Assembly (NCBI GenBank): GCA_034766995.1
Contig: CM068313.1
Location: 22,179,012 to 22,243,011, forward strand
DNA: 64,000 nucleotides
Source of the DNA: Acanthacorydalis orientalis
Taxonomy: Eukaryota; Arthropoda; Insecta; Megaloptera; Corydalidae
Reading direction: 5' to 3'
A program made the translations under genes and the position numbers. Positions within the stretch are counted from its first letter, which is position 1, and each line of letters begins with the position of its first letter. Below, piece by piece: positions 39,969-51,932 of the stretch. Below the pieces are notes generated by a model. The model searched no databases, was not told the origin of the DNA, and saw nothing but the letters and a program-made list of their open reading frames with translations.

Positions 39969-40982
39969 ACAATTAATTGATTGTTATAAGTGATTAATTT
40001 TTTGTAACGATATGAATGAAAATAGAATATAATTTTACTTTATCCTTTTTCATATTTCTGAAGTTATTAATAATTTTAATTATATGTATATATATATATA
40101 AATATAAAGACATTTCCCATTATATTACACACTTCCAATTTTAACGTTATTCAATGTTCTCTTGTATCTTATCGCATGTAATAAATCAACAATAAATAGA
40201 TATTATCGAACAAACACGTAGATTCATACACACAAAATCCATTAACATTTACTTACGATTTAACACATGTCAGTTCATAACTGATATACTGTCGACAGCG
40301 ATTTGTAACATATAATTATGTCAATTGCCCTAATATTATTCATATACAAAACCATATAACATAACATTACACGGGGTTGAATACTATAACATATCACCGT
40401 AAAACGAGGGGCGGATCGAGTAAGACACCCCAGTGCTTAAAGCTCTTCAGTTTTATTGATCATTTCATAGTATTGTAACTGCAGTTGCCAGGGCTGGTGG
40501 AAGTGTAATTCTCTAAATGAATCTTTAAATCTGTTTACTAAACAATTAACTATACAGTTGTCGTTTTTTTCTATTAAAAAAATATCCAATTTTATTAAAA
40601 AAATATTCAAATACCAAAAACAAAAGAATTTCGCATCAAAGGTATATTATTTTCGTTATTTTTAAAATCGTTAGTAAAGATTACACTTCTAAGTTTGTAA
40701 TAAATCCATTGCCACAATAAAGTAATCTGTCGATCATTTTTTTTGCATTCTCTGATCTAAAATTGACAATTGACAAAATATGTAACTTTACATTTTAGTT
40801 AATTATTCGCTAAATGAATGTTATTAATCTTTGAATTTTATGAATAAATGTTTAAAAATGGAAAACGTAAATCAAAACTACATAGAATAATAATTTGCGG
40901 TTTATATACGCAAATACATAAATACATTTATATACACACACACATACTTATATATATATATATATATATATAATAAAAAAGG

Positions 40983-41034
<52 letters not shown>
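40983..41034. repeat. (TA)n microsatellite bounded by GGTTATA / TATAACC
   Basis: The TA run is symmetrically capped, making a perfect palindrome over its full length. Confidence 0.92.
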
Positions 41035-41220
41035 CCGTTAATAAGAAATTAAAATGACTTAATTTTCCTCAACAAAACTTAGTAAAACTGTAAATATAAA
41101 ATTATTTATTTATTAAAACTTTTATCCGTAGAAAATACATATAATCGATAAATGTTTTGTTTTATAGCAAATAAAATACAATTATATATTTATAATACAA
41201 ATATATACTCGTACAGTGTA

Positions 41221-41260
41221 CACATACATACATAAACATACTCACACACACACATATATA

Positions 41261-41328
<68 letters not shown>

Positions 41329-41338
41329 AATAAATATA
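41221..41338. repeat. Compound (CATA)n(CA)n(TA)n with inverted flanks
   Basis: The central TA run is flanked by TATTTATTTATA on the left and TATAAATAAATA on the right, an inverted pair. It lies just left of the mariner relic. Confidence 0.92.
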
Positions 41339-41408
41339 TGAGTGTAAAAGTTTTGATGGGTTTCGTAAAACAAAAATGAACTAAGAAATTTTATTAAAAT
41401 AAATTCAT

Positions 41409-41930
41409 TCATTCTGGCAAGTAATTGGTATTGTTTTTACAATCTTTCGCCAACGTTCTGGTAGCATTCGTATGTCTCGATCATAAAGATGACCGGTTTT
41501 ATGTCGAAGAATAATGAAACGTGGTGTTTGGGTCGTGAAGAGAAACGAATTTTCTACCGTTTAAATTGTTTTGTAACGACTGAAACCCGTGATCATCTGA
41601 CTGGGAAATGTCAGGAGAATACGGTGGGTGCAATAGGAGAGCGCAATTTGGTTCCCTGACATTTCTCTGCATTTGAATTAAAGTGTGGGTTCTAGCGTTA
41701 TCGTGATGGAAGACAACTCCCTTCCGATTGGTTAAAACTGGACGCTTTTCTACAATTTATGCCTTCAAATTGGTCAGTTGTTGATAGTACTTAACCGAAT
41801 GGTTTCGCCGACGGAGGGCAGCTCATAAAAGATCACACCTTTGCAATCCCACCATGCAGATACCATAACCTTCCGAGGATGCAAATCGACCTTTGGGATA
41901 TATAACCATTACACCATATCGTCCTCTTCA
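41409..41930 (-). pseudogene. Mariner (DD34D) transposase relic
   Basis: Minus-strand pieces in transposase order: VDLHPRKVMVSAWWDCKGVI, then EKRPVLTNRKGVVFHHDNAR (second catalytic aspartate), then LLHPPYSPDISQSDDHGF (third), then LQNNLNGRKF and a terminal NYLPE plus stop at 41409. Several frameshifts and stops interrupt it. The HHDNARTHT and PPYSPD motifs make the family assignment firm. The N-terminal half is missing or unrecognisable. Confidence 0.85.
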
Positions 41931-42472
41931 ACTTGGTTCTGTTATACCGTTTTTGAAATATTCTTCTGTAATTAGTTTCGACTCTATATTATGCATTATG
42001 TTATTCAAAATACCTTTCTAAAGGAATGCTTCAAGAGTGATCCTACAGAACTAAGTCGAAGAGAACAATCAATTATTTTTCAAGTATGCCTGTTACATGT
42101 AACTTCTTTTCATTGTTAATATAAATAATATTTGTTCTATTATGATTCTGTTTTTACTTGTATCCTGTTAAGAACATCATTCTGTGAATAACAGTATTAA
42201 GATTTCACTTTATGCAAGTAGATGGTATTCATCGTCTACGGGTATTTTGTAACTTTAGTCATTTTTTTGGACTTTATAAAAATATATGAAGATAATAAAT
42301 ATAGAAACCGGTTGTAGAAGACAAGAACTTAACAGTAAGCTAAGGAATACATGTGAAATAATATAAATAAATTGTAAATATCATATCTGAAAAGTGGTAT
42401 AATAAACTACTACTGGTTTCTTTTTGATCACTCTTTAGTAATGTATGCAATATTTTAAAAATAAAAAAGATG

Positions 42473-42477
<5 letters not shown>

Positions 42478-42546
<69 letters not shown>
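42478..42546. repeat. (TA)n microsatellite
   Basis: Pure TA run of about 68 bases. Confidence 0.95.
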
Positions 42547-42550
<4 letters not shown>

Positions 42551-42559
42551 TCCACCTCT

Positions 42560-42710
42560 GTCACATTACTCACCTTCATCAACGAACGCTATCACTTGAA
42601 CTATATTCAAAAAGAAGACCCCTTTTACAATCACTGTGGCACGCGCCTAGTAACTCTCATCTGCTTAAAAGCATGTCAACTTTGTACAAAATGTCTGTAT
42701 TGTCCTTCAT
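42560..42710 (+). pseudogene. Possible non-LTR retrotransposon C-terminal scrap
   Basis: The plus frame reads INERYHLNYIQKEDPFYNHC, then GTRLVTLICLKACQL. The pattern H-L-x4-K-E-D-P-F-x2-H-C-G-T-R-L with a trailing cysteine resembles the GH..L..yL.r.edPp.C..Cg..lTv.HiL..C segment at the end of I/Jockey-like LINE proteins. It is short and has diverged. Confidence 0.35.
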
Positions 42711-45700
42711 AACAATGTCAATGGTATGACCAGCATTACTGATAAAATATCCCTTACTATGTCAACGACGGCGTGTACCATTGAAATCTCGAATGATTTG
42801 TCATGTTGTTAATTAAGTTAAAAAAAATACTATTTACTTGGATAGAAACACGTTTGATGTATGTTTGTTTTGAATGTTAATTTGTGATCATATTAAATAT
42901 TTGTGTAATTTGTGTAAGAAATTAATAACTACCTTTTTATATTTTGATTCAAAAGTAAGAAGACAACTTTTCACTTAGTAATTATGCAACGCAAATAGTG
43001 ATAAATATATGGAATACTACTGACAGATTAATATTTAGAAAGACCCACGATGTAGGATAAACTTTATTTGCGAATTTTATAAAAAAAAACTCGGATTTCT
43101 CGAATAAAATGTGTGTTTATTTAAACGGTATCCTTGATAAGAATTTTTCTAGATATAACTAAAGATCAACAATAATACTGTTTAAAAGTTGAAATTATTG
43201 AATTAATTCTTTCAGAGATAATAATACATTTAGATATTAATACATTAAATGATAGATAATACATTTGTAATTCTCTTAATCATAATTATAAAGACTACAT
43301 ATATAATATTAAAAAAAAAAAAAAAACAAATTTCCTAATTTAACATAAATATAGCAATTCATTCATCACACGTAGTAGTTTTCAGGAAATTTCAAAATAA
43401 ATTCTTACACTTTATTGTAAATTGTTTTAAAAACGGATACCTTATACGTTAGCATCTTGTTTAATGAAATGTGTATGAAATAAAATAATAATTATTTGTG
43501 AAATCGATCTAAAAACTTACTCTATACGCACAAAATTAAATATGAATATTAAAGTAAACATAAATATAGAATCGCAGTGTATCAATATTGATATACATTA
43601 TTTATCTAGTAAGAGTTCACTTGAAATTTTACAAAGTATACAAAATACCCTAAACATTTGCAAGTAACACACCGATGTTTTATTAAATGTATTTACAATC
43701 ATGATAACATCTAGTTCACCTATTGTACATATTATATACACAGTTTGGATTTGTAAATGTATATGATGTCATATTGTAGGGGGTCCTGTTGACATTAGGG
43801 GTAATTATTGTAGGGATATATTTAGATTATAGTCTGCGATTTTTTATGTACGTCATTTCGGTTCAGTATATTATTTCAATGTGAAAATTGAAATTTTAAT
43901 TCAAACGTTCCAATAAACATGGATTAATATAAAATTAAAAATATTAAACAAATGACAAGAGTAATACATAATATTCATTTTTTGTAGTATTTCCAGAATA
44001 TTCAGTACATATACACACGCACGTACTTTGTGTGTGTGTGGGTGTGTGTATATATATATACACATACATGTTTTCGTACAGTATCTCAAAGGTTTTTCCT
44101 CATTTTCGTCAATTCCAATCATTCTCACACAAAGTGATTATAGGCGGTCTCAGTGGTAACGCTCACAAGTGATTCGAGCGACCAGCTTTCCTATCCCGCA
44201 TTTACATTTAACGAGGATGAGACCGCTAGGGGCACCAAAAAGAAGTCGTTTCTGTTTTAAATGTAAATTTAGTGCTGTGATGAGAAACGCGGTCTGTACT
44301 ATATGCTTGCTTTACTTGCCTGTGCCGTTGGTGCCAATACCGACTACTATTCGCTTATAACACTATTCGTAAATGACTAGAGCACCACATTTCTATAATT
44401 AGGTTCAGAGAATTCTTTATAAAAACGAAATTTATAATCCATATAATTCATTAAATATCTGTTTAATAAAATATCAGCATTTACTCTGTTTAAAAATAAT
44501 AAAAAAAATCGACGAAATGTAAAAAAAGTTAATAACACTGAACAAAACATATTTTGCGTAATATAGAAGTTGTTTAATTAACTCGCTTATGAAAATATTT
44601 TTTTTATAAACTAAATTTAGAAATCATTAAATTTTATTTTCAAACCAAATCTCTTGCGATATAAATACACTCAAAGCACCGACAAAACGTTCGAAGATAA
44701 ACTTATATTTCAACTTATAGTTAAATATTTTAATAATCAATAATACAACTATCAAAAATAGCTCTTGACTGCAATAAATAAAAATTGTGATAACACCTAA
44801 AAAATATTTAAAATAAAATTATTTCCATTCCACTACAAAAGCGTACTCCTTAATAAAAAATAATTAGTATATTATTTAATTATCTTTTTCTGCACCTGAT
44901 GACTTTCTTTTACCTACAACTATTTACAACTTAAATAAAAAATAACATATAACTCCCTTAATTAAGCTTCTATGTTAAAATACTTTAACATCACTCCATA
45001 AATTATTAAAAAATATATTTATCAATATACGATAGTTTATGAGTAACTAATTCCTTGTTTTTATCAATATAGTATATAAATCTTTGTCATTATCAAAATA
45101 AAAATTATTTGAATATAACAGATTCATATACTAATTAATACCAATATCAAATTTTATTTGTACAATATTTTTAATAAGTATTATCAAAATTATAATTTTT
45201 TCCCTATTACTTTATAAATTAGATGTAATTCACTATGGTCTTCTGTATTTACTACAAGAAAACAAGTTTATTTTAATATAATATAGCGTATAAACTGCGT
45301 AGTTCAACGTGTACTTTAATAAAGTGCACGCTCATAAGTTTCATTAAATTTACACAAAATAAGAACATTCTCCGAAAATAATCTACGGCAAAATGTAAAC
45401 GTGTATATATAAAAAAAAGGAAAAATACGGGAATCAATTCCACTAAATGAAACCTGAACAATGCGAAAAGCTGGATAGACGAACGATCGGTGTCTTCAAT
45501 ATCATTAATGGATTGTCATTGTTGTGTGTCATCTATCGTCTCCCTCGTCTCGCCCTTTGCGCCGATGGTTCCATCGTGTAAATAAATACTGGGAACAATT
45601 CACTTTATAAGTTTTCGTCTTCATGATTTTCCTTTACAGCGTTCAAATTTCTATTACAATGCTGATATTTGACCGGGGAATATTTTTAACATTTTTTCGC

Positions 45701-46284
45701 GATATTAATAAAAGATATGACTAAAACGAAATTCACATGATTAAAGACATTTTAATTATACAGATACATTTGTAAAATGTTTACGTTTTTAGATTGAATA
45801 CGGAGTGGAATGAAATATAACTATACACTATTTTGAATACCTCTGAAGCAGAGAATTCGTTGAGATAAAATATGAAGATGCTAAAGCTTTGACTGAATAC
45901 AAATATGTTTGCAAATTCATAAACAAAAAAATATATAAATTCACAAATAAATTGATGACATACTCTTTAACAAAAGCACTCTGTCAAGATTTCATTAATC
46001 AACTATTTTAAGTAGGATATGCTACATTTTTTTTAATAATATAGCACATTTCTTATTAAAAAAATGTATTTCTCTTGAAAAGTATTTGCTGTATACATAT
46101 ATTTAAATTTAATATATTTATCTCAGTGCTTAATGTATGTATCAACTTTTATCTTTATCTAAACTAAAACTTTCAACTTTAAAAACGATTTGAAAAACGA
46201 TTAATTTGAATGTTTTTCAAAACTCATAACTACTGAAGTTTGTTCTTAGTAAATTATGTACTTATATATTAATGAGAAGTATTT
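42711..46284. other. Intron, AT-rich, few features
   Basis: No gene recognised. It includes a TG/TA run at 44027-44070 and the ambiguous 44140-44360 segment. 44400-45480 is featureless. Confidence 0.5.
44140..44360 (+). other. GC-richer segment with cysteine-rich frame, transposon-like
   Basis: A plus-strand frame reads GAPKRSRFCFKCKF then RNAVCTICLLYLPV, a C-x2-C...C-x2-C pattern after a basic stretch. This resembles the cysteine-rich C-terminal domain of piggyBac transposases. The left edge (GGTCTCAGTGGTAACGC ... TGATTCGAGCG) also loosely resembles tRNA A- and B-box words, as in a SINE, but the spacing is too short. Neither reading is secure. Confidence 0.3.
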
Positions 46285-46290
46285 ACATAC

Positions 46291-46362
<72 letters not shown>

Positions 46363-46383
46363 GCAGACACAGAGAGAGAGAGA
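46285..46383. repeat. (CATA)n(TA)n(GA)n microsatellite
   Basis: Three adjoining motifs ending in a GA run with one GGCAGACAC interruption. Confidence 0.95.
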
Positions 46384-46447
46384 AATGTCAAAAAAGAAAT
46401 TATAATATTTTTGATTTCATAAATCTGATTTCTTATATTATTTTCAA

Positions 46448-46450
<3 letters not shown>

Positions 46451-46505
<55 letters not shown>

Positions 46506-46506
46506 A
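46451..46506. repeat. (TA)n(TG)n microsatellite
   Basis: TA run of about 45 bases and a short TG run. Confidence 0.94.
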
Positions 46507-46633
46507 GACATGTAATATGCAATGCAAAGTGGTAAATACATATGCTCATAATCCAAACAAAATCTCGAAAACGCAATAACACAATATAATCGAATCCAAT
46601 ATAGAGACACATACACACTTGCAAAGGACTTAC

Positions 46634-46860
46634 GGGGGTGAGTCCACAGGATAAACCCCGCCTACGTCGTGTTTTTCCGAAAAGTCCGGGCGTGAGTGGT
46701 GCCGGAGCATAAGGACGAGCAAGGGGAACAGATGTTGCTCTGCTGCTGCTTGGCTCCAGATCGAAGACGGCTCACGGGGAGCGGAAATAGTATGTACGGT
46801 TAACGGGGGATGCAGACCAACCAACACCCCCTCTGTTATCGTCAGCATTGGCTGTACCAC
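46634..46860 (-). other. Candidate alternative 5' exon (GC-rich, strong donor)
   Basis: On the pan strand a GC-rich stretch runs open from an ATG at 46860 for 76 codons (MVQPMLTITEG ... GGVYPVDSPP) straight through CACCCCC/GTAAGTCC, a consensus donor at 46633-46628. The peptide resembles no Pan sequence I know, so it may be a non-coding or isoform-specific first exon. The GC island continues to about 47060 and could hold its promoter. Confidence 0.3.
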
Positions 46861-47932
46861 TGTATGTATGTTCTCTATGTTCTGTCATACTCGGATCACG
46901 AAGCTTGCGCTTGCTTTCTCATCATCTTCTGCGCACGCGTACTCGTTTTACGGCCCACTAGATCATTGCAGTCACCAACACCAACCCGTACCAAACTAAC
47001 CACCATCACCTCATGACGGAGTAAAAGTAGGAGTGAAATGTGTGTTCGATTCGATGGACTCGATTCGGAGTTGTGTTTAACAACAATTTTCATATATTTA
47101 CCAATCTTACACAAACTGCATCATATTGTTTAGAATTATTCAAAACCAATTTAAGTAAATTAAACGATTCTTAAACAATCAAAAAAATATAATTTTCAGA
47201 ATCTATTATAAAACAATAAACTGATTTGAATATTTACTTTTGATAATATTTAACTATCATTACTAATTTAATAAATAAAATGAAGCGATGGTTGGAAATT
47301 TAATATAAAAAAATATTACTGGAAACGTATTAAAATACGGATTAATAAGTATACTATGAGATTTAATGTTCTAAATCTCATAACATACCCATCAGCTATA
47401 TATTTATTTTTTTTACAAAAACAACAACACATACATAAAGAGCGAGTATTTATAACATGAAGAAAGTGAATGTTCCGTTTTCGTTAATGAAAAGCCAAGG
47501 TCAGACATACTTATTGTCTGCAAGGGAGACACGAGTAAGGGGAAAAAGAAGTTCAGCAGAACAGTGAGTGTCTAACATTCTTGTGGTACTTTGAAAGCGA
47601 GTGAGCTTTTAATCTTGATAATGGGGTGATCCACTTACGTCTCGTTTATTCTAGCTGACCACTTCCTGAATAAATTGTAACATAGATTTGATCAATGTGT
47701 TTTTATTTTCCATGAAAATAAATAAAAAGTGTTCTTTTTACTAACTCTGATAAACAGGTTTTTAGGATTTCGTTCACGCACAAATCACATATTCATATAC
47801 TTTTAGATACTAATAGACAATTTAATATCTATAAAACATGTACATATGAAAATAATTTAATTTTAAATATTGACTAAAAGTAAGTCTAAAATTGAACTAA
47901 AATATAGTCCTGTCTTTGAAATAATGAAAATA
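46861..47932. other. GC island shoulder and intron
   Basis: 46861-47060 is a GC-richer continuation of the candidate exon. 47440-47660 is moderately complex. The rest is AT-rich with nothing recognisable. Confidence 0.4.
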
Positions 47933-49168
47933 AAGGGTTTTCCAATAGGGAATAATTTTTTTTAAAAAGTTATATTTTACAGATGTCAAATTTACAGCTG
48001 TATTTTTTTGACATTTGTTAAGTTTTGACACTGCCATTTTTAGTTATGGCTTCGTATACAACAAAACAACACACTAGAATAATACAATTGTATTATGAAA
48101 ATGATCGTTCTATAAAGAAATACATTTAGTAAATTACGTGATAATTATTTTCGACATACTAGTCCTGGAACGGTTAGAGATAAAGAAGCACCAACATGTG
48201 TTTGTAATGCTCGTTCTGAAGAAAACATTGACTTGGTTCGTGAAAATGTATTAGAAGAGTCCGGAATGTCAATTTCACGACATTTACGGTAATTGGGCCT
48301 TTCACAGACGATCACATGACACATTTTGCATAAGGATTTATTGCTGAAAGCTTATAAGGTTCAATTAACACATGAACTGAAGCCATCAGACCGCTCACTG
48401 TGTTAGAGATTTGTTAATTGTATATTGGAACAATAATATGGTTTTTTTGAAAAGTCACTTAGCGATAAGGCTCACTCGAACTCTTTGGCTACGTTAACAA
48501 GCAAAACTGCCGAATCTGGGGTGAACAAATTCAGAGTGTGATTGTTGAGAAGTCACTGCATACAGAAAGAGTTTCAGTTTGATCCGCACTTTGATCCGGT
48601 CGAGTCATTGGTTCCTACTTTTTTGAGAATCAGGCTTGTAACGCGATTACTGTGAATGGAGAAAGATACCGAAACATGAAACTCAATTTTTTGTAGGCAG
48701 AATAGATGACACTGATCTGAGAACATGACGTTCCAGCAGAACGATGCAACAAGCCACATAGCTGGCGAAACAAGTGATTTGTTGAGGACGAAATTTCTTG
48801 GTCGCGTTATTTCCAGAAACAGAGACATTGGCCACAAAGATGCTGCGATTTAACACGGTTAGACTACGTTCTTCGGGGCCACGTTAAAAGACAGGTGTAC
48901 GCCAATAACTCGCAAACAATTTCCGACCTAAAACACGAAATCCAAAAAACAATTGTTGAGATAGATCCCCAGCTGTGTAGGGATGTTATTGAACATTTTA
49001 ACAAAAGAATGGTTACTTGTAAGAAAGCACGCGGCGGTCACATACACGATATTACTTTCCATTTATAAATGGCAGACTCCCAACTATTTTCAATAAAGAA
49101 ACTTGAAATTTCAACACAGAACTAGGTTTCATTTCAAATTAAAAAACTGCGTCGTTATTGAAAAACCA
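47933..49168 (+). mobile_element. Near full-length mariner-superfamily element (rosa/DD41D-like), inactive
   Basis: About 1.24 kb bounded by imperfect inverted ends (left GGGTTTTCCAATAGGGAA, right reverse complement GGTTTTTCAATAACGACG) next to TA dinucleotides. A transposase begins at ATG 48046 (MASYTTKQHTRIIQLYYEND...) and hits a stop after 28 codons. Broken frames then read GMSISRHLR, AYKVQLTHELKPSDRS, FQQNDATSHIAGETSDLLRT and KFLGRVISRN, close to QQDGATCHTA...F..R.ISRN in this family. The WPPRSCDLTPLDFFLW-type region is degraded. It is therefore a recognisable but dead copy. Confidence 0.8.
48046..49068 (+). pseudogene. Transposase pseudogene of the element at 47933-49168
   Basis: Starts MASYTTKQH; stops at TAG after 28 codons, with several later frameshifts and stops. 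The region around the second catalytic aspartate is the best preserved. The reverse strand has an 87-codon open frame here that is only a shadow. Confidence 0.75.
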
Positions 49169-49396
49169 TACACTTGTATGGCAAATATAAAGAGCCAATT
49201 GTACAAAAAGTGTGCACAATAAAATGTACACACTTTTCGTTCAAAAACCCACGTATTATTGAGTATTTTTTTATAAACTACATTTCATTATAATGAAGAA
49301 TGAGCTGTTATGAAAAAAAAGAAAAATGTAGTTGTCTGAATATTTAGCTTTGAAAAACTTCTATAAAGATTTAGTATTGAAAGAATTGACAAATAC

Positions 49397-49417
49397 GTAT
49401 GTATGTGTACATATGTT

Positions 49418-49485
<68 letters not shown>
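49397..49485. repeat. (GTAT)n(TG)n(TA)n microsatellite
   Basis: Compound array with a TA run of about 58 bases. Confidence 0.94.
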
Positions 49486-49490
<5 letters not shown>

Positions 49491-50496
49491 TCATTGGAGA
49501 TAAATGTTTGAATATAATTTCATTTATTAAAAGTACTTTTAAATATGAAAACCGACAAATAAACAATTGCACAAAAATAAACAAAATGCCTGTCTAAATT
49601 AGTTCTCTACGGTTACTAATAGAGTGCGGGAGTGGTAATAACGGGCTGCAAAGAGTAAGTCAAGTAATATTTCAAGAAAAACAAGCCTCGCAAACTAATT
49701 TCAATATCAAAGAGAACATAAAATAACACATTTTCCTGCATGACTCCCTATAACGGTCGTGTAGAACGAATTTTCACGAAACAAAGGTATATGAAAAACG
49801 ACAGTGAGATCGTTACGGAACACGGTTGTTTGAAGAAAGACGAAACGATGTTTGTATTTTGTATTGTATAAAGAAATTGCCATTTAACAAAAAATTCAAA
49901 CCGACGATTTAATTCTAATTACATTTTACAACTTAGTTCAAGGACATTTTATCCTATTCATTTCGCATTATAATATATTACAATATTAATTAGTACATGT
50001 ATAAGTTTTACGTGTACAAGTGTACATACATAAAATATATTTCACAAACGTTATTCATATATTCATGTGTAAATGTAAAACTGAAATTTATTTAATAGGT
50101 TATAAGCTTCTGGTTTTGAAAATTAATTAAAATCTTGTTCAACTCACTACAAAAACTTGAAATGAAAATTAGAAAGTCTAGTAATTATAGTGTTTTACAT
50201 AAAAAAAAACACATAACTTAAAATTAAATTTAAAAAAATTATTTCCAAGCACGTATTATTTAATTAATTATACCATCAATAAAAATTAAATATTTGTCAT
50301 AATAATAATTTTTCTAAATTAATTAATTCTTTTAAAAGATAACATTAATATGAAGTCATCTGGTGTAAAAAGCAAGTCAGACTTGCTCGTTTCTTAAAAT
50401 GTATAACACTACATAATTTTTTTTTTTAAAAAAAAACGCGCTATAATAAGAGTCGACTATTCATTAAACACTTCTTATGTGGATAGAAAAAGATAC
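49486..50496. other. Intron, partly complex
   Basis: 49620-49860 is more complex than average but has no coding frame. 49960-50416 is plain AT-rich. T11A9 at 50417-50436. Confidence 0.45.
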
Positions 50497-51030
50497 TTAT
50501 TTATATTGAATTCTAGAAGAATTTTTATTTAAAATAAGTGTAAAATAAATGGAATCTATTAACCTCTTCTGTGTAATAGATAGATGCAAAAATTCTGTTA
50601 GATTGCACTTGAACAGCGCTAAACACTGCTTGGAGATGGTCATACGATTGAATTTTTGCTCTAGCATGAGCAATCGCAGCATCCATCGCGCGTATAGCTT
50701 TCTCATGTCCAGAACTTCACATAATAGCTGATGGGTTCGCTCTTTCGATGTGCCCACTGACTTAGCTATGTCGATTAACTTCAATTGACGGTCATTCAAC
50801 ACGATTTTGGGTACTTTTTTGACAATTTCTTCAGAAGTAGCCGTTTTTGGTCGGTTCGAGCGTTGTGCATCTTCAGTGCTCGTAACAGCCACGTTTAAAG
50901 ACCGTGACCTATGTTTTATCAATTGAAAACAATAAAACATATTCACTTAAAGCTCAGTTTTTATTTCGGTTGGGGATAAAAACTTAACTTTAAAGTATTT
51001 TATTACTGAGTATTCTTCGATTTTCTCCAT
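50497..51030 (-). pseudogene. Mariner transposase N-terminal half, inactive
   Basis: Starts MEKIEEYSVIKYF (start codon 51030-51028), continues LSPTEIKTEL and meets a TAA. After a gap or frameshift the frame resumes with TSTEDAQRSNRPKTATSEE, IVKKVPKIVLNDRQLKLIDI, AKSVGTSKERTHQLL, MRKLYARWMLRLLMLEQKF and SKQCLALF. These are the HTH-linker-HTH region of mariner proteins (family: GRPKTAT.E.I.KV...VL.DR.LK..EIA...GISK). The DDE half is absent; the 3' part is truncated at about 50497. Confidence 0.85.
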
Positions 51031-51211
51031 TGTTCACAAAACGCAAAACTTTTTCACTTTGACAGCCTGACAAATACAAATTACATGACATAACGTTATA
51101 AAACTTGAAAGTCAAACTAATGAAGGATGACACTGCACAAAACCACAGACAATTCATGACAATTTGCGCCATTTATCAGCTAGGACCAAAATTTTTTATC
51201 CCATCCTCGTA
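50497..51211 (-). mobile_element. 5'-terminal fragment of a mariner element
   Basis: Contains the N-terminal transposase pseudogene and about 180 bases of 5' leader. The outer end reads TACGAGGATGGGATAAAA at about 51211 on the minus strand, similar in style to TACGAGG-type mariner ends. No matching 3' end was found, so the element is truncated. Confidence 0.6.
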
Positions 51212-51643
51212 CAACGTTTACAATAAAGGCTATACCACGAACTACACATTTATAAATACCATAAATGTACCAATTCAACAATTATAGAAAACAAACCTCT
51301 AAGTATAAAATTAAATAATTTTAAAAATAAATGCGACATTTAATTAAAATTACTCGCAGCCAGACAGAAAACGGAATTATAAAAGCAAAAAAGGAATATA
51401 ACCACGTTTTTTTATATATAAAAAAATTTAAATTGATCGTATTTATTGGATTTTCTAAAAAAGGGCTGACCTTTTCAATGTGAATGAATGATTGAATAAG
51501 GGAAGCAAGCAAACTACTCTCCAGTTTCAAACGATGTGTGTATAATTTGATTGAACGAATTCACTCGAAATAGAACCGTAAACACAATATTTACCAGTAC
51601 AAGTTTATTTCTTTTTGCAAGTTTCAGGTATTGTAGCCGAATT

Positions 51644-51645
<2 letters not shown>

Positions 51646-51706
<61 letters not shown>
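51646..51706. repeat. (TA)n microsatellite
   Basis: Pure TA run of about 60 bases. Confidence 0.95.
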
Positions 51707-51708
<2 letters not shown>

Positions 51709-51870
51709 TAAAAGATTTTATACTGGTCTAACTTATTGTTCTCATATATCGTTCATATAAATATTTTCTATTGATTGTAATTCGTTTAATTAATAAAACG
51801 CCAACAGCTTAATTAATTATACTTGAATACTATACTCATACCAATGATTATAAAAAATATAAGTATGCAA

Positions 51871-51881
51871 ATGTATGTGTG

Positions 51882-51931
<50 letters not shown>
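51871..51931. repeat. (TG)n(TA)n microsatellite
   Basis: Short TG run, then TA run of about 40 bases ending ACGCG. Confidence 0.93.

Positions 51932-51932
<1 letters not shown>

Larger units (their letters stand above)
35908..41220. other. Intron, repeat-rich, no gene
   Basis: Arrays at 37156-37209, 37842-37873, 38168-38244, 38519-38560, 39364-39402, 39877-39968, 40945-40973 and 40983-41034. 37370-37700 and 40380-40500 are the only complex islands; the first contains a plus-strand GGTAAGTC donor-like site at 37514-37521. T7A8 at 36666-36680. Confidence 0.5.

Noticed and set aside
44140..44190. tRNA gene suggested by A-box and B-box-like words
   Set aside because: Spacing between the boxes is too short and no cloverleaf or acceptor stem pairs.
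48574..48837. 87-codon minus-strand frame
   Set aside because: Shadow of the mariner transposase pseudogene on the plus strand.
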